Shown here: piece after piece, positions 49,764 to 62,033 of the stretch
How positions within the stretch are numbered: position 1 is the stretch's first letter
How the letters are laid out: each line of letters begins with the position of its first letter
Assembly: GCA_011316305.1 (NCBI GenBank)
Contig: SAUG01000016.1
Span: 1-64,000 of the forward strand
Reading direction: 5' to 3'
Source of the DNA: Rusavskia elegans
Lineage: Eukaryota; Ascomycota; Lecanoromycetes; Teloschistales; Teloschistaceae
DNA: 64,000 nt
Notes under the pieces: model-generated
Seen by the model: only the letters and a program-made list of their open reading frames with translations
What the model was told of the DNA's origin: nothing
Databases searched by the model: none
Made by a program: the position numbers and the translations under genes

Positions 49764-50913
49764 ATGAATAAAATAACGTCATTGACTTCATGCCGGAGGG
49801 GATGCTTCAAAACCTTCCAGACCATACAAAAATGTCACCTCAGTCTCGCCTATACTTTACATGAACCGTCTCCATCCTTGAATACTTCGGACGAAACACC
49901 TTTAATAATCTTGCATGGTCTCTTTGGGTCGAAGCAAAACCATCGGAGTATCAGCAAGTAAGGTTTCCGTCATCAGCCTGATTCGCATCCATGTGCCTGA
50001 CAACATAGAGCATTAGCACGAGACCTTCAACGGCGAGTTTACGCTGTGGTACGACCTTCTGTGGCCCACTTCCGCCACCCGTGACTGAGCGCACACAGGA
50101 TCTCCGCAATCATGGCGAGTCTCCACATGACAGCGTGCACGACTACCCTTCCATGGCCAACGACGTGGAGGAGTTCATCCATCATCACCACTTAAAACAG
50201 CCGGTACTCATCGGACATTCCATGTACGGCTAGCAAAGCTTCGCAGAACTTCCGTGGACTTAGTCGATGTTAGGGGAGCAAAAGTCGCCATGACAGTTGC
50301 CTTGCGGTCGACCAGCCTGCTAGGAGCCCTGATCCCGGTTGATAACGCACCAGTCGACGCCTTGCTGAAAAGCGACTTTGGGAGATATTTAGAGGGGATG
50401 CGGGAGATTGAATCTACTGGCATTAGGAAGCAAGTCGAGGCAGACCACATTCTTAGCAGATATGAAGATGTATGTCGTCGCTCCAGCGAAACATCCTCCT
50501 GGTCTCGGCTTACCCGACGCAGGCTCTGGCAATTCGGCAATTCCTAATGACCAACCTCGTGAAAAGCCCCAGCAGCGGCTTGCTCAGATTCCGAATACCT
50601 GTCCAGACTCTGGCATCGTCTCTTGCCAACATGGGAGATTTTCCGTTCAGGGACCCCGCTGCAGCATGTCATACAGGACCTACACTTTTTGTGCGAGGCA
50701 CTCGAAGCCATTACGTCGCTGATGATGTCTTACCAGTGATTGGACAGTTCTTCCCAAGATTCATCATCCAGGACATAGACTGCGGACATTGGGTCATAAC
50801 CGAGCGTCCAGAAGCGTTCAAACAAGGTAAAGTGACAGTATATCTACGAGGACTTTCAGATGTTAACCGGGCTAGCTGTTGTAAGCTTTCTGAGGGATCT
50901 AGGTAGCGATTGA
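49764..50913 (+). CDS. Alpha/beta hydrolase, ABHD11/Imo32-like, probably mitochondrial; six exons
   Basis: Exons: 49764-49957, 50009-50048, 50099-50223, 50274-50469, 50523-50826, 50876-50913, joining in frame to 298 codons ending in TGA. All five introns are 49-53 bases, GT-AG, and most have a branch-like TNAC/CTGAY near the acceptor. Visible motifs are HGLFGSKQN at residues 51-59 (oxyanion region), DLRNHGES at 79-86, the nucleophile elbow GHSMG at 117-121 (Ser119), and GHW with His274 as the likely catalytic His; I did not assign the acid. The N-terminus is rich in Arg/Lys and Ser/Thr with no acidic residue in the first 30, which suits a mitochondrial presequence. I chose the ATG at 49764; an in-frame GTG lies two codons upstream. 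The family is serine hydrolases; the substrate is not deducible here. The gene converges on eS1, 271 bases away. There is no RIP damage, so it is probably functional. Confidence 0.9.
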
Positions 50914-51184
50914 AGCTGATAGATTGTGTCCGTCGCTGCGATAAATTCATAAGCTCGGCATTGACAAATGTTGGTCTGTTTCACAAAGTTATCAATGGAC
51001 GAAGAATCTGGTGCTACCGAAGAAAAGCACATGCAACAGAATGTTCATCTGGATTTAAGTATGGCCTGTGTTACCTGGAAGTACCCGTTATGGCATCGAA
51101 TACCTAAATGACAATTCTGAATCCCATGCCACAGTGCCTTGAGAGATCTCTCAACAGGTCCAGAGCAACCCAGCCTCGGCCGCT
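50914..51184. other. Convergent 3' intergenic region
   Basis: This 271-base gap lies between the stops of the hydrolase (+) and eS1 (-). It must hold both polyadenylation regions. ATAAAT at about 50,940 is a possible polyadenylation signal for the hydrolase. I see no further gene. Confidence 0.6.
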
Positions 51185-52182
51185 TCAAACGCTCTCGAGT
51201 ACCGTCTCTTGAAATTCCCGCTCAACCTTCTGACCTTGTTCATCCGTGGTCGACTCGCCGTGTAAGTTTAGAAGTGCCCCAAGATCGAACTTTGGCGCTT
51301 TCAACAGCTTGACCTTTCGGATATGCACCTAAACACAATGTTAGCAAAGGTACCTGCAAGCCGGGATACCGCCAATGACGCACGTTCTGCAGGGGATAGA
51401 TGCCTTGGGTAGACTTCTCAATTTCACGTCCGATGACTTCGGGAATGAGTTTGGTCGTAAGCTGTGGCAAGCTACAGCTGCTGGCTTCTCGCTGGATGAT
51501 TTCCGTCATTTTCTTCCGGATTGCGCGGATTTGCGACGAGCGAGCATAGGTGGTCTTTTTGATTTGATTGGGTCTTCGCTTGGTGAATGCAATGGCGAAC
51601 AAACGAAGAAAATAATCGTCCGTGGTTTTGACCGTGACATTGGCTTCGATGAGGGTCTGCCATTTGCGAACAAGTGACCGGAGCTTGTCTGAGGTGAAAT
51701 CAAGACCATGGAAGTTGGTGAGGCAGTTTTTGCCTTGCACCTCGTCGACTCGTAGCTGTACCTTGCGGAAGGCATGATCCTCGTCTTTCTGTAGATCTGC
51801 AAGAGAGACTTCGACGATTCTACCCTTCAGAGCGTCATTTGCGTTTTTCAGACCCGTTGTTTTGTTGACCAAAGTCTTTCCAACACTGGTCCACGGTTAG
51901 ACTGACTGTGTGCCGACAGTGCGACCAGAACTCACTCTCGAATCTGGAAGCTGGATGGAGCCTGGAGTCATGAGCGGAGAGTAGATAGACGCAGGTGTCG
52001 TAGCTGACCTTGACCGAAAACCAATCCTTGCGGGCAAAGGGGTCTTGCGTCTTCTTCTTCAGCCCTTTCTTGCCCTTCGAAAGCCGCTTATTCCTGTCGC
52101 AATCAGTCAAGTCGAATGGGTGCGAGTGTAAGAGAGTGTAATTCAAAGGAGCAAGATTGACTACTCACTTCCCGACGGCCAT
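51185..52182 (-). CDS. rps1: 40S ribosomal protein eS1 (S3a/Rps1), five exons
   Basis: Minus-strand exons: 52169-52182, 52009-52093, 51936-51961, 51384-51885, 51185-51328. They join to 771 bases, 256 aa plus TGA, the usual length for eS1. The protein starts [15 protein letters not shown], a basic N-terminus typical of the family. It contains the conserved blocks [64 protein letters not shown] and [15 protein letters not shown], and ends [20 protein letters not shown] followed by about ten residues. eS1 is a structural protein of the small subunit near the mRNA exit region. Introns are 75, 47, 50 and 55 bases. Intron 3 has CTAAC and intron 4 GCTAAC branch sites; intron 2 has the unusual donor GTCAGC. 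Exon 1 is only 14 bases and exon 3 only 26, so gene finders can easily miss both. No stop or frameshift is present. Confidence 0.97.
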
Positions 52183-52390
52183 GTTTTGGTCCTATAAGTT
52201 GAGCATCGATGATCACGATCTATGAGTATCGACAAAGTAATTCATCAAGAATTGTGGTGCTCTCGGCAACGTAAGATTAGCCCGTTCAGACGAGCTAAGG
52301 GTCTGGAACCCTAATCTCGCGCTAGCAACCATGAAGCAGCCCTTGGCTTGCCCAAGGGTAAGGTAGAAAATCGAATGTACTTAAAAGATA
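52183..52390 (-). promoter_or_regulatory. eS1 upstream region to the RIP boundary
   Basis: About 200 bases of normal composition upstream of the eS1 ATG include the telobox at 52,307-52,314. Composition switches abruptly to AT-rich near 52,390, so the whole promoter is probably contained here. Confidence 0.6.
52307..52314. promoter_or_regulatory. Telobox AACCCTAA upstream of eS1
   Basis: The octamer AACCCTAA lies 125 bases upstream of the eS1 start codon, in the short normal-composition stretch before the AT-rich block begins near 52,390. Telobox-like motifs occur in ribosomal protein promoters of many eukaryotes and are bound by Myb-type telomere-repeat factors such as Tbf1. That it acts here is inference from position. 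Confidence 0.45.
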
Positions 52391-52434
52391 GACAGTCTTG
52401 CTCAATTTAATATTCTATATACGTAAAATCTATT

Positions 52435-52893
52435 TTTGATATATATATATAAATACGGGTTAATTATTCGGATTTTAGACTTTTATTTTTTACGATTTAA
52501 TACTAGAAATACTAATTGATTAAATCACGTAATTATTTTTTGGAAATTTAAATATTATAATAAAATTTTATTTTAAAATATTCGAAAAAATTAGATTTGG
52601 ATTAAATTTTATATAGAAAAATTTTAATCTATTTTATTTTTTTTTAGATTCAATTTTGATTTAATCGATTTATATTATTATAATATAATCTTCTATTTAT
52701 TTTACTTTTTTATATAAAAGATTCAATTTAAAAATCGATTTAATCGAAAAATTTTAAATATTAATTAATTTTTAAAAGATTCGAATCTTTAATTCGTTAT
52801 TTTCAAATTTTAATTTTCAATTCCGAAAAATATTAGAATCGCTAGTAACAAATCTACTGGACAACGCAGTTTTTACTACTACGCTATTATGGT
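52435..52893 (-). mobile_element. SINE copy, strongly degraded
   Basis: On the minus strand it reads ATAATAGCGTAGTAGTAAAA (A-box region), GATTCGAATC (B box), then the body and a TATATATATA tail. It sits directly against the gene-island border. Confidence 0.65.
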
Positions 52894-52956
52894 TCTATAA
52901 TATATCTATATATTTCAAAACGCGACTATTTTACAATTTTTTTAATTATCTACAAT

Positions 52957-53467
52957 TAGATTGACCGTCGAATCGAATTTCGAACTCGAATTCGTATTCC
53001 GGATTCGAACCGAATCGGTTTCGACTTTTTTAGATACTAAATCAAGTCGGTTCCGATTTTTCTAAATACCGAACCGATTCGGTTCCGAGTCGAATCTAAA
53101 TTCCCGGGTTTAATTTACTAAATCCGCTAAAATCTAGTATAAAAGTATAAATCTAGTATAAAAATAATACCTATCTATTAAAAATTTATTTAATAAAAGA
53201 AAATATATTACCTATATATAATATTTATAGATAAAATTAAATAATTAATTATTTATTATATTAATTATAGTTTTATACTATATATAGAAAGTTCAATAGG
53301 TCGGATCGGATTTCTATTAATTTCTATTTTATAATCCGATCCGATTTTCGATTTTAATTTTAGAAATCGATCTATACCGTTTAGCAGGTCGAGTTAAATT
53401 AATTTACTAAAATTCGGGTCGGATTTTCGAAATACCGACGGAAACCCGTACCAAAGTAGCCAATCTA
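52957..53467. mobile_element. hAT-type MITE, 511 bp
   Basis: TAGATTGACC...GCCAATCTA ends are flanked by TCTACAAT (52,949-52,956) and TCTATAAT (53,468-53,475), one C/T change. Confidence 0.8.
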
Positions 53468-53475
53468 TCTATAAT

Positions 53476-53916
53476 TGATTTCGACGGCGTTTTTTTAAAT
53501 ATTACAAACAATTTATTTTAAAAATTTCTACGTTATCATTTAGAATTAAACTTTTTTCGATTGCTATTATCGAAATTTTTCAAATATTTTCGATTCGTAA
53601 AAGATCTATTATAGTATACAATATAATATATTCATTATTTTTCTTAGTAATTTTTTTCGATTTCGATTATTTAGTATTTTTTTTTAATATTCGATTAACC
53701 GTCGATTCCGTAAACAATTTATTATTGATAAAATAGCGTTAGATATATACGATAAAAAAACAAATATTTTAATTTAATTAATTTAAATTAAAAAATCTTT
53801 ATAAAACTATTCTGAATTTATTTCGTATAAAATTTAAATTTTTTTAATATAATTTCTTTAAAAAGTTTCTATTTAAAATTTTATTAAATATTTATTTATT
53901 TATATATATATACGAT
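53476..53916. other. AT-rich DNA, no feature recognised
   Basis: No gene or known repeat visible. Confidence 0.4.
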
Positions 53917-54329
53917 TAATCATTCGGATTTTTGATTTTAATCTTTTATAAATTTAACGCTAGAGGTGCTAATTCGATTAGATTACGTAATTATTTAGTA
54001 TTTAAGTATTTTTATCGAGAACTCGAATTAAAGACTCCTAAAAGAGCTAGATCTAGACTAAAACCTAGAAGGAAACCGTAATCTATTTAACTTTAATTAA
54101 TTTAATATCTTTCGATCGATCGGGCTAGGCCGAAACGATCTACTATCTAGTCTTTCTATATTTTAAAACTCTATAAAAATCGACTAAAGTCGATAGAAAA
54201 AACTTAAATATTAGATTAGCCTTCGTGGGATTCGAACCTCCGACCTATCGGATTAATTCTATTAACTCCGAAAAGCGCTAGATCCGCCGGGCCTCTAGGT
54301 TACGCAGCGTTACTACTGCGCTACCCAAG
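53917..54329 (-). mobile_element. SINE copy, well preserved
   Basis: On the minus strand it begins GCTTGGGTAGCGCAGTAGTA (A-box region), carries GGTTCGAATCC (B box), and ends in an AT-simple tail. The AT-rich word TTATTTATATATAT occurs at both edges, a likely target duplication. Confidence 0.8.
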
Positions 54330-54339
54330 CAATTTATTT

Positions 54340-55255
54340 ATATATATTGATATATATTTTGTATATATTATATACGATATCGATTATTATATTTATATAT
54401 AAAGAAAAATTTATAATGAAAAATATATTCGTTAGAAAAGATTTATAGTATTATTAATTACTTTTATTTAACTATTTTCTTTTTTATTTGATTATTAATT
54501 TTCTAATATATTTAAATACTATATATCATTCTTTCGATATTATAAATAATTATAAATATCTAATATATTCGCTATAGCTAATTAGCTGTCTATTTTATTG
54601 CGATATATTTATCTACATTTAACGAATCGGTTTTATTTATTATATAATTTATATTTTGACGTTTCGTTCAATTATTAATATACTTTTTAACTCGCGTTGT
54701 TTTAAAAAGGTCGCTAGCTATAAAAAAAACTACTAGCTAATACGCCAGCTACTATAGCTAGAAGTTTTACTCGGTCGATTAAATTAAAAAAAAATAAAAA
54801 AATCGGATAACGCGTTTTAAAAGTAATAAAAAGAAAATCTTTATTAAAATCGAAATAGATTACTTTAGCTATAATAAAATAATCGATATCCGCGCGGATA
54901 GATATAATTATTACGGATATAAAAAAATATTATCGTTTGATTTAATTTATAGCTATAGCTGTTACGAGAATATATACGTACGTAAAAGATATAAAATTTA
55001 TATTACTAGGGAAAGAAAAAGAAAAAAAAAAAGAAAAAACGATAACTGCGAGATATATTTATCTATAAAAAATTTTATATTAAATTATTGATAGAAAAAA
55101 ACGTTATTTCATAGAAGTTTTAAATAATCGTAATTTATATTAATTAATCTAGAATATTAATTCTACTTTTATATATTCTATATTAGTATACTAAAATTTA
55201 ATTCATTTGTCGAACAATTGATTTACCGAATACTAAAATCGAAATAAATTAATTT
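54340..55255 (-). repeat. Unclassified ~1-kb repeat, copy 12
   Basis: Minus-strand copy. ACGATAACTGCGAGATATAT and CTAGCTACTATAGCTAG words are present. RIP-degraded frame. Confidence 0.65.
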
Positions 55256-56310
55256 AATTTATAATATAAAATTCTATAACTTTTAAAAATTATAATATAA
55301 TAAAAAAATCGTATTTATATATATATATATATCTTTCGTAATGATTGAAGCTATAGATTAATATATATTGAATTTCTATTTATAATAGAACTAGATCTAT
55401 AACTTTAATTATATCTCTTTAAATCAAAAAAATAAAGTTTAAAACTATTGAATTCGAGCTATTCGATAACGTCGATCGGGTTTTTACTAATCTTTTTACT
55501 ATATCGGACTTTAAATTTCGAAATCTATTAATTCTAATTATAATATTTAAAATTTATATTTCTATTTCGCCGAAACTATTTAGCTTTAGCGATTATATTT
55601 AATATTTAATAAAAGGTTTTAGATTACTAGAATCTATATTAATAGTTAAACTAATAATTAAATCAATAATCGTCGAATATCTAAATAAATTAATAGGTTG
55701 TCTAGATTTATATACGATCGTAGACGAAAACGAATTGATAAAAATAAAAGATAGGATTATCGTTTAGTAGATAATTCTAGAAGCTATATTAATAGTTTAT
55801 ATTTATTCGTATTTCGTAATAGTATAAATAAATTGTAATTGATAGAATGTTATAAATTATTAAAAATATATTAAAAAATATAAAAAATAGTAATAAAATA
55901 GAAAATATAATAGAAAAAAAAGATTAATTTATTAAATATTTTATTTAATTGCTTTATTTAACTATAGAGGTTTTATACTATATAAATTATAATTACTATT
56001 ATCGTATAATAGCTACGGTAATAAAACGTATAGATATTATAATTCAATTATAATTCTGAATAAAGATTTTATAAAAGGCGACTATTTAGAAATTTGTAGT
56101 TTATTTCTAATTTTTAAATCGTTAAAAGTTTTTTCTATTTTAGATCGCCGCTATCGAATCGAAACGTCAATTTTTTATTTAATATCTTTTTCGAAATATA
56201 TAATAACAATAGATTTATATAATTCGAAATCTATTGTTTTATAGATTTTAAAACAACGTTCGAATATTAAAAATAGATCGTTTTTAAATTTTTATATTCA
56301 AATTTACTAA
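55256..56310 (+). pseudogene. RIP-broken reading frame, unknown
   Basis: At about 55,450-55,850 the plus strand encodes a nearly continuous frame with few TAG/TAA stops, with pieces such as ELFDNVDRVFTNLFT and EYLNKLIGCLDLYTIVDENE. I do not recognise the family. The rest is AT-rich with no feature. Confidence 0.4.
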
Positions 56311-56318
56311 ATTCGATC

Positions 56319-56771
56319 TAGTTTGGCTATTTCGATACAGATTTCCGTCGGTATCTATAATCCGACTCGATTTTTTAGCGAGTCGAACCGATTCGATTCG
56401 CTAAACGGTCGGTTCCGGATTAAATCCGGAAATCCGATGAAAACCCGCTAAACTATTATTAATAGTATAAAAATATAATAAATTAATTAATTATTTTTAA
56501 ATAAAAGTATTATATTTGGATAATATATTTAGTCTAACTAGTATTTTTCTAACTAGAATAGTTAAATAATTAGAATATTTTAAAATTGTTAATATATTTT
56601 TTATATTAGAAATATATATATTAAATAAATCTAACGGATTATTTAAAACGGATCGAATTATAAACTAGAAATCGAAAATCTATCGGTTCGATATCTAGAA
56701 AAATCGAAATCGATTCGGATTAAATCGATTTCTTTAATCCGGATTCGAAACTCGATCCGATAGTTAATCTA
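56319..56771. mobile_element. hAT-type MITE, 453 bp, perfect 8-bp TSD
   Basis: TAGTTTGGCT...GTTAATCTA ends are flanked exactly by ATTCGATC at 56,311-56,318 and 56,772-56,779. Confidence 0.85.
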
Positions 56772-56889
56772 ATTCGATCTAGCCGTTTATTTTTAATTTA
56801 TTTAAAAATTGTTTTAATATCGATAAAATTATTAGAATAAACGAAAAATAAACGATTTCAGATATATTATAAACTATTAAATTCTTTCT

Positions 56890-57835
56890 GAAAAACTTTT
56901 ATCTAAAGTTATATTGAGTTTTTATATATATATATTTTATTATCGTTATATATAGCAACTATCATTGTATTTACGTATAAAGAAATTTTTACAGCCAAAA
57001 TTCGTCAGGCAAGATTTACAACGCAGTTAATTACTTTTTTTTAACTATTTCCTTCATTATTCGCGATTACGAATCCTCTACTATATAAATATAACTTCGT
57101 TATTTATAGTTCTCGGTCTACTAGTTCTTTTTCGACGTTATAAATAATTATAAATATCTAGTATTTTTGCTATATCTATTTACTATATTATAATATAATT
57201 ATTAATAGTTATCGTCTTAGCCGTATTTATTATATAACCCGTATCTAAATATTCCGTTTAACTATTAAAATACTTTTTAATCTACTAAACTTCGAAAAGG
57301 TTACTAGATAATACGCTAGTTATTATAGCTAGAAGCTTTACCCGGTTAATTAGGTTAAAGGAAGATAGAAAGATCGGATAGTATATTTTAAAGGCGGTAA
57401 AAAAAAGATTTAGATTAAAGCCGAAATAGATTATTCTAGCTATAATAAAGTAGTCGACGACTATATAAATAGATATAGTTATTACGGATAAAGATACTAC
57501 CGTTTTATTTAGTTTATAGCTGTAGCAATTACGAGAATATATATATATATATAAAAGCTTTTAGGCTTATATTACTAATAAAAGAAAAAGAAAAAAAAAG
57601 ATAACTAAAAAGTAAATTTATCTATAAAAATTTCTATATTAAGTTATCGATTAAAAAATACGTTATATTATCAAGTAAATTTAAATCAAATTTCTAAAGA
57701 ACCGTTATTTATATTATTTAAACTAGAATATATATTCTACTACCGTATATTTAGTACTAATATACTAATATTTAATTTATTTATCGAACCACTGGTTTAT
57801 TGGATACTAAAATCAAAACAAATTAACTAAATAAA
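56890..57835 (-). repeat. Unclassified ~1-kb repeat, copy 13
   Basis: Minus-strand copy with both ends recognisable (TTATATTGAGTTTTTATATA at left, ACCACTGGTTTATTGG near the right). RIP-degraded. Confidence 0.7.
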
Positions 57836-58164
57836 CTATTAAATAGTCGAAATAAAAAAAATCTATAAAGTTTTAATTTCTTTATAATTTAATTAACGAA
57901 ATTTTTTTTTATATAATATTCGATTTAAATAAAAAATATAGTTAAAAAAGTTTAGCGTTAAATCAATATTATATCTAACTATTATATTTCAATTCTATTT
58001 TAAATAACGATCGAATATAAATATTGGTTTTTATTATAATATTTGTAAATACAAAATATATCGAAGAATTAATCATTAATTAATAAAAATATATCAATTT
58101 TAATTATTGGAAAAAAGTAGTAATAACTAATAAATTAAATACGAATTATCAAAATATTATTTTC
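57836..58164. other. AT-rich DNA between two inverted ~1-kb repeats
   Basis: No gene. Together with the flanking copies 13 and 14 it forms a large inverted-repeat arrangement. Confidence 0.4.
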
Positions 58165-59115
58165 AAAGTTTATTTAATTAATTTATTTTGGTTTTAATAT
58201 TCGGTAAACCAGTAATTCGATAAACAAATTAAACGTTAGTATACTAGTATTAAATATACGGTAATAGAATTTATATTCTAGTTTAATTAATATAAATAAT
58301 AGTTCCTTAGAATTATATTTTAAATTTACTTAGTAATATAACGTATTTTTTAACCGATAATTTAACGTAAAATTTTTTATAAATAAATATACCTCGCAGT
58401 TATCGCTTTTTTCTTCTTCTTCTTTTACCAGTAATATAAGCCCTTCGTAAATACTACGATTTACTAAAAGCTTTTACGTATATATATATTCTCGTAATAG
58501 CTATAGTTATAAGCTAAACTAGACGGTAGTATATCTATAATAACTATATCTACCCGCGCGATCGTCGAGTACTTTATTATAGCTAGAGCAATCTATTTCG
58601 ATTTTAATCTAAATCTCTTTTTTACTATCTTTAAAATACGTTATCCGACCTCTCTACCCCCTTTTAATCTATATAACCGGGTAAAACTTCTAGCCGTAGT
58701 AGCTAGTATACTACCTAGCGACCTTCTCGAAGCTAAATAGATTAAAAAGTACTTTAATAGCTTAGCGGAACGTTTAGATACGAGTTATATAATAAATATA
58801 GTCGAAGCGACGACTATAGATAATTACTTCGCAGTATAGTAGATAGATATAGCGGAAATATTAGATACTTATAATTATTTATAACGTCGAGGAAAAAATA
58901 GTAAAAGATTTGTAATCGCAAATAAAAAAGGAAATAGTTAGATAGAAATAATTAACTGCGCTATAAATCTTGCCTGACAAATATACCTTTGGCTGTGAAA
59001 ATTTCTTTATACGTAAAATATAACAATCGTTGCCGTATATAACGTTGATAAAATATATATATATATATATAAAAATTCAATATAACTCTAGATAGGAATC
59101 CTTCAGAAAAGTTTC
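58165..59115 (+). repeat. Unclassified ~1-kb repeat, copy 14
   Basis: Plus-strand copy from TTTGGTTTTAATATTCGGTA to CTCTAGATAGGAATCC. It keeps TACCTCGCAGTTATCGC and GACAAATATACCTTTGGCTG. Inverted relative to copy 13. Confidence 0.7.
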
Positions 59116-59149
59116 AAAGTTTATATAAATAGTAAACGGACTAGATCGA

Positions 59150-59535
59150 ACAGTAATCAAGATTACGTAATCTAGAAACTTAACGTATCTAGCGTTTTTC
59201 GAAATTAAATATTAAATTCGATAGATCGGAGGTTCGAATCCTTCGAAAGCTAAATTTAATATTAAAATTTTTTCTATTTCTTTAATCGATTTTTATATAA
59301 AATCTTTATATAGAAAGATTATAAAATAGATCGTATCTATTTAATTAAATCAATCGATCGAATTTAAATTAAACGTAAAAAATGATTAAATAGAGTAAGT
59401 TTTTTTATATTTAGGTTTTAATCTAAATTTAATTATTTTAGAAATTCTAAATAGATTATCGGTAAAATATTCAAATTTTAGTTAATTTCGTTATTTAATC
59501 GGTTAATATCTCTACGAAAAGATATAGATAATACA
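59150..59535 (+). mobile_element. SINE copy, plus strand, head degraded
   Basis: It contains GGAGGTTCGAATCCTTCGAA (B box) near 59,230 and the body in the same order as the copy at 63,232. The A box is badly mutated (ACAGTAATCAAGATTACG). Confidence 0.6.
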
Positions 59536-59667
59536 AATTAATATTTAATATTAAATGAAAATATTAATAGTTATGAAATTATCGTTTACTATTTTTAAAA
59601 TTAATAGATTTCTATATAATTTATCTAGATAAACTATATTAAATCTTTATATTTCCACTATCTATAC

Positions 59668-59984
59668 GATTTAATCCTTCGAATTTTTGATTTTAGTTTT
59701 TTACGACTTAATACTAGAGGTACCAACCGATCAGATTACGCAATTATCAGAAATTCAAGTATTTTTACCGAAAATTTAATTTTAGAACTCTCGAAAGAGC
59801 TGTATCTAAACTAAAACTCTATTAAAAATACTTTGATCTATTTAATCTCTTTTAACTTTTATTAATTAAACTAATACTGTTAAACCGATATAATTTACTA
59901 TATAATCGCTCTATATAAAAGATTCTATATAAAAATCGATTTCGTTAATAGAAAACTCTTATATTGGTTGGTTTTTAAAAGATT
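59668..59984 (-). mobile_element. SINE copy, cut off by the 59,985 repeat
   Basis: Minus-strand body and a degraded B box (GATTCGAATCT) end abruptly where the ~2-kb repeat begins, so the head is lost. Confidence 0.6.
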
Positions 59985-62033
59985 CGAATCTATCTAATCC
60001 TTTTTATTAATTTTAATAATATTATCGCTATTTTTATCCTTTTTTCTATAGAGAGATTTAATATATTTATTAGTCGTATTCTCGCTATAACTAAATTTTT
60101 TAGTAAACGTTGTCTATTTTTCTAAAAGGTCTAGAATTCTAGTAGATTAAAGTTTTTAGAAGCCGGTAAAATAGATTACTTATTATTAGATAAAATTAAC
60201 AATTAGAACTATATACTTTATTAAAATTATTTTATTAGAACTATAAATAGTAATATTAGACTAGAGAAAATATTAGAAATGAATATTTTTATACTAGATA
60301 GCTTTATTTATATTCGATATATTATCCTAAAATAAAATTTTAATCTATTTCTATTTTATTTATATAATAGTTATTATCTTTTCCGTATTTTCTATAAAAG
60401 TTTTAGTATTTAGATTATTTTTATAATATAATATTATTTATAGATTAGTATTTAATATAATATATATTGTTTTATTATATTATTAACGATTTTTTTTTCG
60501 ACTCTATAATCTATTTCCTAATTTCTAGCGTTTTATTCTAATACGGTCCTCGTTTCTATATCTACGTTATTCTAGAAATCTATTTCTTTAAATTTTTTAA
60601 AGTATTTATATATTATAATATAGTCTATATTCTATTTTTTATAAAATTTATATTCGGTATTAGACTATTTTATACTATATTTATAATTTATAATTAATTT
60701 ATATTTTATAGATAATAGTTTTAATTTAGATATAGTAGATAGGATATTAAATAAAATAGTAAAGTAATATAATTAGTAGCTATAGAATTATCTAAAGATT
60801 CTATATATTATAGTAATAAATTATATTCAAAGTTTATAGAAATATATAGGCTCGTTTAAAATTTTAACTTTCTAGCCGTAATATAGCCGACGATTATCTA
60901 AATAACTTTATTTTACTTTTAATCTCCTATTTTTTAATAATGAACTACTATAATAAGATATTAATATACTATATATCGTACTATGGTATATTCTACTTTA
61001 TTATTAGTTTTTTATTTCTCTCGTTTATCGTAATATAATATATAGAATATATAAATTAAAATAGAAATAATAGATTAAAATAATATAAATGATTATATAA
61101 TAATACTAAAACTATTTTAAATAAAAAATTAATTTCGTCCTATAAAAATATAGTAAAGATTCGAAGAAATAGAATTAGAAAAAATAAAAAAAAAAAGTAA
61201 AAGGAACTTTTATAGTACTATAGTACCGGTAATATTCTAGATTAATATATTCTAAGTAATCTAGCTAATAATCTATCGAAAGAAATATAAATAGAAGCCT
61301 AGAACTATTATTTTTTAAGAAATCTATAGATATTAGAAAGGCTTTAAATCTTTTATTTCTAAAATATCTTTTACTAGACTATATCGCGAAATCTTTACCG
61401 ATTTCGCTATTATATATATAAGTAAGAGAATCGATAGAATATAAAATATAGTATTAACAGTTCTATAAAATATAATAAAAGAATATATAATTCCTTTCCT
61501 ATTAAATCAATATATTATTTTATTATATTACTATATATATCCGATTATATTTATTTTTTATAGATTATTAACTAGCTTTAATCTATACTAAACGTATTAC
61601 TATTTAGTAAAAAAACGTTTAGTTTATTAAAAGGTTAATATAAAATCTAGAAATATAGCCGAAAATATAATAATAGTTAGTTAATAATAAATTTTAAAAG
61701 ATTAAAAGTTCTAGAAAAAAGATATATATTTATAAAATTATTTAGAAAAGAATAATACTATTTATATAGTACTAGTATATAATCTTGTATTAAATAGAAT
61801 ATATTACTATTTTATATTATCTATAAAAATCTATATATTTAACTATTTAATATAATTGTTAATCGGGTTAAATCGGATTTCCGTTAGTTTCTACTTTATA
61901 ATTCGATCCGACTTTCGATTCTAATATTAGAAACCAATATAAACTATTTAGCGGGTCGAATCGAACCGACTTATTAAAACTCGGATCGGATTTCTAAAAT
62001 ACCGACAGAAACCCGTACCGAAATAGTCAGTTT
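59985..62033. mobile_element. Unclassified ~2-kb repeat with hAT-MITE-like right end, copy 2
   Basis: Homologous along its length to 40,240-42,235, beginning at the same base context (TCTAATCC) and ending in the same GC-rich block (ACCGAAATAGTCAG). RIP has removed any usable frame. Confidence 0.5.

Noticed and set aside
50254..50722. Alternative plus-strand and minus-strand frames over the hydrolase
   Set aside because: They run through introns or other frames of the spliced hydrolase gene.
51375..52146. Other frames over eS1
   Set aside because: Shadows of the eS1 exons; the minus-strand spliced model explains the region fully.
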